Shown: positions 8,133 through 15,539 of the stretch, in pieces
Position numbering within the stretch: position 1 is the first letter of the stretch
How the letters are laid out: each line of letters starts with the position of its first letter
Source: Paenibacillus tritici
GTDB taxonomy: Bacteria > Bacillota > Bacilli > Paenibacillales > Paenibacillaceae
DNA: 64,000 nt
Assembly: GCF_013204885.1 (NCBI RefSeq)
Contig: NZ_JABMKX010000003.1
Location: 461,720-525,719, forward strand
Direction: 5' to 3'
Notes under the pieces: generated by a model
What the model saw: the letters and a program-made list of their open reading frames with translations, nothing else
The model's database searches: none
What the model was told of the DNA's origin: nothing
Translations under genes and position numbers: made by a program

Positions 8133-9116
8133 ATGAATGCTTTGGGTAGAAAAATTTTACTAGTCGCTTTAACCTTTATATTTATGCTCTTTACTTTTGC
8201 CTGTAGTTCTACAAGTCGTGATAATGGACTCGTTGAATCACTCCAAGAAACTTATTTTGAAAATGATCAAGTAGCCGGATTTTTAAACACATTTACAAAT
8301 CAAATTGATATTACTACGACATACTATTCTTTTGAAATCAATCAGTTTTTTGGAAGTTTAATAAAGATAGATGAAGAAAAACTCAAGTTAATAGTGTTGT
8401 CTAAAATCTTAAACATGACAGAAGAAAAAAATCTTAGTAGGTCACTCGCAGAAGAAAAAAACACGATTTCTCTTGCAGAAGAGTTAAAGGTTCAATTTGA
8501 TAGTGATTTAAAAAATAAAATTAATAATTCCTTGGAAGAGCATTTAAAAAACGAATTAAAGCAAACTCCTGAATCTGATCAAACAACGATAAATATTAAT
8601 CATCAATATAAACTACAAATCCACTACAATTACTTATTCATTAATAACATATTAAATATGAAAATATCTACACCTGTTATGAATCTTATTAAAGATAATT
8701 TAATAAAAGTTGAAGATAATTTAACTCAAATAGAGCAAAAAAGTATGAAAGCCATCTATTATACTTATTTTATAAAAAAATGGTTGGAGATACCGATAAA
8801 TGAGAAAGATATAATTGAAAAGCTCAATCAGTTAAAACTTGCTGACGGCAGTTATCTCTTTCTACCAGTTGATGAGCAGAAAAAAATAGAAATAAATGGT
8901 AGCGAATATGGAGATATTTTATCTACAAGTTTAGCAAATGAAGTATTGAAAGATATCAATGGAATTAATAATTCTAAGAACAAAGAGAAAACGCTAGAAT
9001 ATATAGATAACTATCTTAAAAAAAATAATAAGTCCAATTATGAGAACTCTACTCTATATATTAATGATTTGTATGAAGTTGTTCATTTAGCGAAGATAAT
9101 GGCATATAATGAATAA
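8133..9116 (+). CDS. Putative lipoprotein of unknown function
   Basis: This 327-residue protein begins with a lipoprotein signal peptide: RK at residues 6-7, then a hydrophobic core ending LFTFACSS, with Cys near residue 24. The mature part is Lys/Asn/Glu/Leu-rich and largely helical (EEKLKLIVLSKILNMTEEKN), with no motif I recognise. The ribosome-binding site before ATG 8133 is weak (GAAGG), so translation may depend on upstream transcription. It is AT-rich like the preceding exported protein, and the two look like one acquired unit. A 39-codon membrane peptide gene follows. Confidence 0.72.
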   Translation: MNALGRKILLVALTFIFMLFTFACSSTSRDNGLVESLQETYFENDQVAGFLNTFTNQIDITTTYYSFEINQFFGSLIKIDEEKLKLIVLSKILNMTEEKNLSRSLAEEKNTISLAEELKVQFDSDLKNKINNSLEEHLKNELKQTPESDQTTININHQYKLQIHYNYLFINNILNMKISTPVMNLIKDNLIKVEDNLTQIEQKSMKAIYYTYFIKKWLEIPINEKDIIEKLNQLKLADGSYLFLPVDEQKKIEINGSEYGDILSTSLANEVLKDINGINNSKNKEKTLEYIDNYLKKNNKSNYENSTLYINDLYEVVHLAKIMAYNE

Positions 9117-9152
9117 TATAAAAAACTTAATCGCTGAGACGGAGTGAAAACT

Positions 9153-9272
9153 TTGGAAATAATGTGGCCCAATCTCATATTATCTTTAATTATTTTAGGG
9201 ATATTGGTGTTTTCAATCGTTAAAGCTGTCGGTGCATTATTAAGAAAGTTTAAGTTAAAAAATAATAAATAG
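9153..9272 (+). CDS. 39-residue single-pass membrane peptide
   Basis: This small frame starts at TTG 9153, nine bases after a GGAG site, and ends at TAG 9272. It encodes a short acidic start, one hydrophobic helix (about residues 7-23) and a Lys/Arg-rich tail (RKFKLKNNK). It lies 36 bp after the lipoprotein gene, in the same direction and AT-rich context, and a terminator follows 12 bp later. Size and topology fit a small membrane protein or a toxin-like or immunity-like peptide. There is no family match. Confidence 0.5.
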   Translation: MEIMWPNLILSLIILGILVFSIVKAVGALLRKFKLKNNK

Positions 9273-9284
9273 AGTCTGAAATAT

Positions 9285-9333
9285 GAAGTGATCTTTCCTG
9301 GTATTTCACCGGAAGATCGCTTCCCTCTTTTTA
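9285..9333 (+). terminator. Terminator closing the AT-rich operon
   Basis: The arms GAAGTGATCTTTCC and GGAAGATCGCTTC pair with one bulge and one wobble around a 12-nt loop. They are followed by CCTCTTTTT. Confidence 0.75.
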
Positions 9334-9335
9334 AA

Positions 9336-9967
9336 TCAATATGTAATAATCTTAATATTTTTGGCTGTAACCTCCTCCTCATGCCTGCCAGTCCCGAAAT
9401 CCTCTCCTTCCTCATGAATTTCTTTCGAATGCCCGTTGAAGAAATCCAGCACAAGTTGATTCCACAATTTTGTTGCTTCAATTGACTCAGGACAAAGCGT
9501 TTATCGTCGTTTCATACTTTGCCCAGTTGCGTATCTACTGCTTTGAAATGATCGCTGATTAAAATCCGGCAACTGTGCCCTATGAAAATAGAGTTGCTGC
9601 TATACTGTAGGTAAGATCTACAGCCGCTACATCATAACCATTTGTTTCCAGATTGTCTGTAAGCGAGGTATGCAGCAAACTGGAGGTACCGAGGCCAGAA
9701 TTGATCAGGATCAACGGATAAGATCTTCTGAGCGCAGTCAGTCGGCATTAGGAATAGCCTTCGTATGAATGTAACAGTAATAATCAAGGGAGAATGATGG
9801 GATTCCCAAGGATCCGGCAAAAGCTTCCCTCTGCTTACTGCTCTTGCCTGCGGCCGGATACCAGACATAAACCATCACAGCTCTCGTGAATTCCCCGGGT
9901 CAGGTTTGAGAGGTTCAGGCATCTGCTCTCGGTGAGATGAAAAGTCTGCATTCAAACCATAGTTCAT
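9336..9967 (-). pseudogene. Decayed alpha/beta-hydrolase (PAF-acetylhydrolase-like)
   Basis: On the minus strand, ATG 9967 follows GGGAGGG. Pieces in different frames then line up like one enzyme: MNYGLNADFSS, then VMVYVWYPAAGKSSKQREAF, LGIPSFSLDYY, a TGA, PLILINSGLGTSSLLHTSLT, NLETNGYDVAAVDLTYS, a TAG, and a C-terminal IEATKLWNQLVLDFF to TGA 9336. The order (WYPA, then PVLIxSHGxG, then ASHGYVVAAVDHxY) is that of PAF-acetylhydrolase-like alpha/beta-hydrolases. The nucleophile-elbow region is missing. Multiple stops and frameshifts make it non-functional. Confidence 0.65.
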
Positions 9968-10010
9968 ATACCCTCCCTCAATAAAATACAGCTGCCCACG
10001 CTCCACTCTT

Positions 10011-11453
10011 TTACAGAATAGGCGACAGCAGCCGGGAAATCCCCTCTTTCAGCTTGATCAGCAGCGAGCGCTGCGTATAGCGTTCAAGGGTAAGCTCAGA
10101 ACACAGCCGGGTGTCGTTCAGGAAAATGTCCTGGAGCTGTCCGGCAATCTTCCGGTCGTACACGATGGCATTGACCTCGAAATTCAGCCGGAAGCTGCGC
10201 GAATCAATATTCATCGTCCCCACGGAGGCAACCTCCCCGTCTGCCACAATGGTCTTGGCGTGCAGGAAGCCGTTCTCGTAGAGCAGGATTCTGGCCCCGT
10301 AGTTCAGCAGATCTCCGGCATAGGCCCAAGTGGCCCAATACACGAACGGATGGTCCGGCTTGTTAGGGATCATGATCTGCAGATCCACTCCGGAGAGCAG
10401 GGCGATTTTGCAGGCATCCATGAAGCTTGTGTCCGGAATGAAGTACGGGGTCTGAATATACACGCTCTCCTTGGCCGACAAAATGAGCTTAATGTACATG
10501 TTCTTAAGGTGCTCTGTTGCCGAATTGGGGCCGCTTGTAATGATCTGAACCGGGCTTGTCCCCGTATGCGGCTCTGTGCCAAAGCTGAACTCCCCGTAAT
10601 CGCCCCGCTCATGCTTCCCGGCCTGATGCCAGTCGAGGATGAATCTGCCCTGAATCTGATTGACCGCATTTCCGGTGATCCGGAGATGAGTGTCCCGCCA
10701 GTAGCCGAACTTCGGAACCTGACCCAGATATTCATTCCCCACATTGAACCCGCCGATATAGGCGGTACTGCCGTCAATAATACACAGCTTGCGGTGATTT
10801 CTGTTGTTGATCCGGAAGTTCAGCGGCTTCAGCAGAGACGGGAAGAACACTTCGACCTCTCCTCCTGCCGCACGTAATTCCCTGAAAAACCGGGGGGATA
10901 TCCCCTTGGAGCCGACCTCATCGTAGAGCAGCCGCACCTTAACGCCTTCCTGCGCTTTCCGGGTTAATTCATCCCTCAGCTGCTTCCCCAGAGCGTCCGG
11001 CTGAATGATGTAATACTGAACATTGATCTCTGAACGGGCAGAGCGGATATCCTCGAACAACGCGGCGAATTTCTGATGGCCGTCACTGTAGATGACAATC
11101 TCGTTATCGCTGGATAGCAGGCCGTGCGACGAGCGGATGTTCATGTTGATGAGCTGTGTGTATTTTTGCAGGAGCTGCGACTTATCCTCCTCGCTCTCGG
11201 CAAATGCCGCCAGCTGCTTATCTGCTTCGGCCTGGACGTATTCCTGCTCTTCTATGAAGAGCTTGTAGAAATTCTTCTTTTTGAGATTACGCCCGAAAAA
11301 GATGTATAGGACAAATCCCAGAATCGGTATGAAAAACAGCACCATCAGCCAGGCCCAGGTATACCCCGCCTCCCTGCGTTCAATGAATAGAAAGCCCAGT
11401 GCCAGAATGATATTAATGAGGGTGACGACTGTGGTTAGACTTGCAAATTCCAT
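10011..11453 (-). CDS. cls: Cardiolipin synthase
   Basis: This 480-residue enzyme condenses two phosphatidylglycerols to cardiolipin at the membrane. Two N-terminal membrane helices (about 5-22 and 32-52) precede two phospholipase-D domains. The HKD motifs are HRKLCIIDGSTAYIGGFNVG near residue 220 and HAKTIVADGEVASVGTMNID near residue 398. Length and layout match bacterial Cls. An HxlR regulator gene lies 33 bp upstream on the same strand, so the two may be cotranscribed. A paralogue elsewhere in the genome is likely, so the gene number is not assigned. Confidence 0.95.
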   Translation of the reverse strand: MEFASLTTVVTLINIILALGFLFIERREAGYTWAWLMVLFFIPILGFVLYIFFGRNLKKKNFYKLFIEEQEYVQAEADKQLAAFAESEEDKSQLLQKYTQLINMNIRSSHGLLSSDNEIVIYSDGHQKFAALFEDIRSARSEINVQYYIIQPDALGKQLRDELTRKAQEGVKVRLLYDEVGSKGISPRFFRELRAAGGEVEVFFPSLLKPLNFRINNRNHRKLCIIDGSTAYIGGFNVGNEYLGQVPKFGYWRDTHLRITGNAVNQIQGRFILDWHQAGKHERGDYGEFSFGTEPHTGTSPVQIITSGPNSATEHLKNMYIKLILSAKESVYIQTPYFIPDTSFMDACKIALLSGVDLQIMIPNKPDHPFVYWATWAYAGDLLNYGARILLYENGFLHAKTIVADGEVASVGTMNIDSRSFRLNFEVNAIVYDRKIAGQLQDIFLNDTRLCSELTLERYTQRSLLIKLKEGISRLLSPIL

Positions 11454-11486
11454 GCTCTTTCCCCTTCCTCTGTCTCTCTCTGCTGC

Positions 11487-11858
11487 CTAAAAGTCCTCCA
11501 GCACCTTGGACTTGTCGCCATACACCTTGTCCAGATGCTCCTCTCCCCAGTAGCATAACAGGTCCAGCGCGGGCTTCAGTCCCCAGCCATAGGCCGTCAG
11601 CTCATACTCCACTCTGGGCGGGATTTCCTGATAAATCTGCCGCGTAATAATCTCATCCTTCTCCAGCCCTCTTAGCTGCGTGGTGAGCATTTTTTGCGTA
11701 ATGCCGGGGATGAGCCGCCGCAGCTCGGAGCTGCGCTTATGTCCGGTCATGAGATGGTAGATGATTAATGGCTTCCACTTGCCGCCCATCACTTCAAGCG
11801 CTGCCTCCACTCCGACTTTGTACTTTTTGGGAACACCATTATTGTTCTGTTCAGTCAT
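11487..11858 (-). CDS. HxlR-family winged-helix regulator
   Basis: The HxlR (YodB/HypR-type) domain covers almost the whole protein: VGVEAALEVMGGKWKPLIIY near the N-terminus, then ELRRLIPGITQKMLTTQLRGLE and an ITRQIYQEIPPRVEYELT wing. I start it at ATG 11858 because ACGGAGG lies 8 bp upstream. An in-frame ATG at 11906 overlaps the operator and lacks a ribosome site. One Cys (LLCYWG) lies near the C-terminus rather than at the N-terminal redox position of YodB. It is divergent from an oxidoreductase gene with two palindromes between them, the standard layout for HxlR control of detoxifying reductases. Confidence 0.9.
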   Translation of the reverse strand: MTEQNNNGVPKKYKVGVEAALEVMGGKWKPLIIYHLMTGHKRSSELRRLIPGITQKMLTTQLRGLEKDEIITRQIYQEIPPRVEYELTAYGWGLKPALDLLCYWGEEHLDKVYGDKSKVLEDF

Positions 11859-11890
11859 TGCTGCTGCCTCCGTTATGTAGGGAACTTCAA

Positions 11891-11922
11891 TGTTCCTATG
11901 GAACATACACCTTCCTATAGGA
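11891..11922. promoter_or_regulatory. Tandem palindromes, candidate HxlR operators
   Basis: TGTTCCTATGGAACA (11891-11905) is a perfect 6+6 palindrome. TCCTATAGGA (11913-11922) is a second palindrome with the same TTCCTAT core. Their centres are about 19.5 bp apart, two helical turns, so two dimers would bind the same DNA face. They lie between the divergent regulator and reductase genes. A TATAAT sequence at 11961-11966 may be the reductase -10 element. Confidence 0.65.
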
Positions 11923-12026
11923 CATCAAAGTGCGTACTTCCACATTATTTTATTCCTGTTTATAATAGCATCAGCCAAGGAACATGGCTACAAACTCGCA
12001 ACTTCAGAAAGGTAGTGAAGATACAC

Positions 12027-12614
12027 ATGAGCGTATTAATCGTTGTTTCGCACCCGAGGCAGGATTCCCTGACCTTCCAGGTTGCCCGCCGTTTCGCAGA
12101 GGGATTGAACCAGGCCGGCCATGATTATGAGATATTGGATTTGCATGGGATAGGATTTGACCCTGTTCTACAGGGGAGGGAGGAACTCCATATGACCGCA
12201 GGTGAACAGGAACAGCCCTATTCTCCTGAATTAGAGCGGGAAATGGAGCGGTTGCGGCAGCATGACGGCCTGGCCTTTGTTTTTCCGCTGTGGTGGTGGC
12301 ATCTGCCGGCCATGCTGAAGGGATATATCGACCGGGTGCTGAACAACAGGGTTGCCTACGGCACAAGTAATCTGCATGGTTATCGTGCGCTATGGCTGGC
12401 TCTGGCAGGCGTAACGGAGGAGCAGATGAAGAAACGTAATTATGATGAGGCCACCACGCGTCTGCTGAACGTGGGAATTGCCGATTACTGTGGAATCACA
12501 GACTCCAAGGTTGAATTCTTTTACGAGACCCTGGATTCGCCGCCCTCGCATTATGAAGTGCTGCTTGAACAGGCCTATCAGGCGGGACTGCATTACGGCA
12601 AGGGGGAGAACTGA
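12027..12614 (+). CDS. NAD(P)H-dependent flavodoxin-fold oxidoreductase
   Basis: This 195-residue protein is of the Flavodoxin_2 (NQO1/KefF/YwrO-like) family, which reduces quinones and electrophiles with FMN/FAD. Its landmarks are MSVLIVVSHPRQDSLTF (phosphate-binding loop), then LAFVFPLWWWHLPAMLKGYIDRVL in the middle, a flavin-contact signature of the family. I start at ATG 12027, where homologues begin; an upstream extension in frame would cover the operator. The HxlR gene is divergent, so expression is probably induced by quinone or aldehyde stress. Confidence 0.9.
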   Translation: MSVLIVVSHPRQDSLTFQVARRFAEGLNQAGHDYEILDLHGIGFDPVLQGREELHMTAGEQEQPYSPELEREMERLRQHDGLAFVFPLWWWHLPAMLKGYIDRVLNNRVAYGTSNLHGYRALWLALAGVTEEQMKKRNYDEATTRLLNVGIADYCGITDSKVEFFYETLDSPPSHYEVLLEQAYQAGLHYGKGEN

Positions 12615-12636
12615 CAAATCACAGAAATGAGGGGGA

Positions 12637-13518
12637 TTACAGCATCACATCAAATTCATTCACATAAACTGCGTTGCCAGTCACTTCTATAGTGTTGCCG
12701 TTGTCCGACACGGACACCCTGACTCTTCCGTCCCTGCCGATCTCAAGGCCCTGCTCAATTAGCAGCTCGAAGGAGGGGGCTTGTCCGCCGATGTACCTGG
12801 AATAATAAGCCCCCATCACCCCAGAGGCGGTGCCAGTCACCGGGTCCTCGGTGGTCCCAGAGAACGGGGAGGAAAAATGGCGGGCGTGCATATGTGCCTC
12901 AGGATCATACGTCTGTTGGCAGAACGGGTGAATGGACGAGCGGGGCATCTCCTTCAGCACCTCAGGGAACCGTTGGTTGTCAGGCTGCATCCGGGTGAAG
13001 GCGGCTAAGCTTTTGATAGGAACCAGCAAGGTCCATGTTCCCGTACTGCCGTACAGCGTTGGCAGGCTCTCATCAATATCACCGGGCTCAAGGCCGATCG
13101 AGCGGGCCAGGTCCTCAAGTGATCCTTTAAAAGCTTCAAACTGGGGGCTGGCCTGTCTCATCGTCATATAAAATCCGCCGTGTTCTTCTGTGAAGCGGAT
13201 GGGCAAGACCCCTGCCTTGGTCTCGATGGTCAGCTCGCTGGCGTCTCCAAGCAGCCCCTTCGTCTTCATGGCATACAATAACGCCATGGTCCCGTGGCCG
13301 CAGAGATTAATCTCATGCCCGGGTGTAAAATAGCGGATTCTGAGATCCGCCTGGTTGGATTTTAGCGGAAATGCCGTCTCATTAAAACCCACCTTCGCTG
13401 TAACCTCCTGCATTTGCTGCTCCGTGAGACCCTCGCCGTCCAGGACCACCCCTGCCGGGTTCCCTTTGTTTGGAATGCTGCTGAACGCATCGTAATGATA
13501 GACTTTGATATTCTGCAC
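12637..13518 (-). CDS. PhzF-family isomerase/epimerase-like protein
   Basis: This 293-residue member of the PhzF (diaminopimelate-epimerase fold) family contains [20 protein letters not shown] at the N-terminus, GFNETAFP with the family's catalytic Glu, and [21 protein letters not shown] near residue 70. A second-half [15 protein letters not shown] near residue 225 completes the fold. Most PhzF homologues outside phenazine clusters have unknown substrates, and no phenazine genes are present here. It converges on the flavodoxin-fold reductase with a 22-bp gap. Confidence 0.93.
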   Translation of the reverse strand: MQNIKVYHYDAFSSIPNKGNPAGVVLDGEGLTEQQMQEVTAKVGFNETAFPLKSNQADLRIRYFTPGHEINLCGHGTMALLYAMKTKGLLGDASELTIETKAGVLPIRFTEEHGGFYMTMRQASPQFEAFKGSLEDLARSIGLEPGDIDESLPTLYGSTGTWTLLVPIKSLAAFTRMQPDNQRFPEVLKEMPRSSIHPFCQQTYDPEAHMHARHFSSPFSGTTEDPVTGTASGVMGAYYSRYIGGQAPSFELLIEQGLEIGRDGRVRVSVSDNGNTIEVTGNAVYVNEFDVML

Positions 13519-13637
13519 ACCTGCACCGCCTGTCTTTTTTTCTTAATATGTTAGCATAATTTCATTGCTTTTAGCTTAGAAATTTAGATAAAAAGATGCT
13601 GTTTACTTCCTGCCTCAAGCACCGGTACCTGCATATT

Positions 13638-13866
13638 GTGTTCGGTTTTTCGATTACATTTGGATCACACGCCCACGTCCCTGCATAGTGTGTTCGGTTT
13701 TTCGCATACATTCCGTCCAAAGACCCCGCGCTAGCGAATTGTGTTCGGTTTTTCGATTACATTTCGCCCGCGCTCCTCCGCACTGCCCATTGTGTTCGGT
13801 TTTTCGATTACATTTGGATCACACGCCCACATCCCTGCATATTGTGTTCGGTTTTTCGCATTCACA
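13638..13866. repeat. 51/52-bp array, family GTGTTCGGTTTTTCG (5 units)
   Basis: GTGTTCGGTTTTTCG(ATTACATT) starts at 13638, 13690, 13741, 13792 and 13844, with steps of 52, 51, 51 and 52 bp. Two units have GCATACATTC instead of GATTACATT. The intervening 26-28 bp are GC-rich and partly shared between units 1 and 4. The 52-bp steps break any reading frame, so the array is not coding. It fills the gap upstream of the PhzF gene. Confidence 0.9.
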
Positions 13867-13871
13867 CCAAA

Positions 13872-13916
13872 AAACAGCAACGGATCGCCCCCTAAAGCGG
13901 ACGGTATCCGTTGCTG
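13872..13916 (-). terminator. Terminator of the GH20-end glycan operon
   Basis: An 11-bp perfect stem (CAGCAACGGAT / ATCCGTTGCTG) with a 20-nt loop, followed on the minus strand by six U residues (A-run at 13869-13874), lies 38 bp after the GH20 stop codon. Confidence 0.8.
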
Positions 13917-13953
13917 CAATCATAAAGAATATACGATTTGTCTACTCTGCTGT

Positions 13954-15468
13954 CTATTCAGCCATCTGCTCGGCCGCATCCTGCTTCCCCAGCCAAGCTA
14001 ACTCCGCCATAGCCCGAAGCGGCCCGCGGATACCTTCCGCCACTTCCGCTTCGCTCTGCGCTTCCGGCTTGTCACTCCAGATAGAGAAGGTGCAGCCGAT
14101 GATCTCGAGCGGATAAGCGCCGCTGTATTCCTGCTTGGGTGCTCCAGTCTGGATCGGGAATAGTCCCGGATGCCAGGAATCGCGGATCTTCTCTCCAGTC
14201 GGATAAGTGTAGCCCGCATTTTCGCCCAGCACGTAATACAAGTAGCCATCGTTGAAGTTAATCACCTGATGCCCTTTGGCCATAATGTCTTCTACCGGGG
14301 CCATCATCGGGTGCCACTTCGTCCAATAGGTAATCTGAATGGAGGATTTGGGCGCCACTCTCTGGGTCTGGTCCGCACGGTACAGGCCATCATTCCAGGC
14401 ACGGACGGTCCAGCCTGCCGACTCCAGATGTTCAGCTACTCCGTTGAGATAGTCAATGTAAGTGTCTACTCCGGTTCCGCTTTCGATGTTCAGGACCTTC
14501 CGGGCATACTCCGCGAGCTGTGGATACTTATCGAACTCCGCGAAGTTGATGAATTCATCCCCGCCGATATGAAAATAACGGCTGCCGGCAAATAACCCGG
14601 CATACTCGTCAATCAAATCCAGCACGAACCGGCGGGCGGCAGGATTCGTAATATCCAGTGCACCCGGAGCGGCATTACCCTCCGAATCCTTAAGCAGCCA
14701 CTCGGGATGAGTACGCAGCGCCTGTCCCAGATGCCCCGGTGAATCCAGTGAAGGAATAATATCTACATGATACCGCTGGGCCGCATGGATAATGGCCTTC
14801 ATCTCCTGCTTGGTTACATATTGATCCGACATCACCTCGGGATGGCTCTCGCTCATTAGCCGGAAGCCTTCATTCTCAGAGAAATGAAGCTGCAGCGTGT
14901 TCAGCCGGAGCCGGGACATCGCCCTAATCTGCTCCAAGATCCAATCTTCGGTATAGAATTTACGGCCGATGTCAATATGCAAGGACCGTTCCGGCATGAC
15001 AGGGTAATCGGTTATTCTTCCATAGGGCAGGAATCCGTCAGTTACCAGCAGCTGCAAAAGCGTCCGCATGGCATACATTACGGCTCTTTCGCCAGGAGCC
15101 GTGATATGCACAGACTCGCCGATGTCAATCACATACCTCTCCGGGCTGCCGATGCCTCCGCCTGTCACACCTGCTCCGTTATCTTCGTTATCTCCGCTGT
15201 CGTTCAATTCAATGATAATATCTCCTGAAGCGGATGACTCACCCGCTCCATAAACAACAGACAGGAGCTGGTCAGATGGAGTCAGACTGCCCGCGTATTC
15301 CGAGAGAACAATGAGAATGGTGTCATTCAGCACCCGATTGCCCTCTGACCTTGCATTGTCTACAATTCTAATCCGGGACTCGTCAGACAGGCGCCATTGC
15401 CCCTCAGAAGCCTTAATATACTGCTGTACGCCCGGAAACGGGCCTTGATCACTCGTTAGCTTATCCAT
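13954..15468 (-). CDS. GH20 beta-N-acetylhexosaminidase
   Basis: This 504-residue protein is of the GH20 family and removes terminal beta-linked GlcNAc/GalNAc by substrate-assisted catalysis. An N-terminal GH20b-like domain (residues 1-150) is followed by the TIM barrel starting PERSLHIDIGRKFYTEDWI. The catalytic Asp-Glu pair is in YFHIGGDEF near residue 303. No signal peptide is present, so it acts in the cytoplasm on imported oligosaccharides. It is the last gene of the minus-strand glycan cluster, 71 bp after the GH38 gene. Its expected role is removal of antennary or core GlcNAc. Confidence 0.92.
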   Translation of the reverse strand: MDKLTSDQGPFPGVQQYIKASEGQWRLSDESRIRIVDNARSEGNRVLNDTILIVLSEYAGSLTPSDQLLSVVYGAGESSASGDIIIELNDSGDNEDNGAGVTGGGIGSPERYVIDIGESVHITAPGERAVMYAMRTLLQLLVTDGFLPYGRITDYPVMPERSLHIDIGRKFYTEDWILEQIRAMSRLRLNTLQLHFSENEGFRLMSESHPEVMSDQYVTKQEMKAIIHAAQRYHVDIIPSLDSPGHLGQALRTHPEWLLKDSEGNAAPGALDITNPAARRFVLDLIDEYAGLFAGSRYFHIGGDEFINFAEFDKYPQLAEYARKVLNIESGTGVDTYIDYLNGVAEHLESAGWTVRAWNDGLYRADQTQRVAPKSSIQITYWTKWHPMMAPVEDIMAKGHQVINFNDGYLYYVLGENAGYTYPTGEKIRDSWHPGLFPIQTGAPKQEYSGAYPLEIIGCTFSIWSDKPEAQSEAEVAEGIRGPLRAMAELAWLGKQDAAEQMAE

Positions 15469-15539
15469 CCTCTGCGGGTCACCTCTTATATTACAGCTTT
15501 ATCTTCAGCATCTTCTTCACCCTTGGATCTCTCAAGGGA

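Noticed and set aside
13638..13866. CRISPR-like array (about 25-bp core with about 26-bp spacers)
   Set aside because: Cores are degenerate, the spacers are related to one another (units 1 and 4 nearly match), there is no leader and no cas gene. The same architecture recurs with other sequences.
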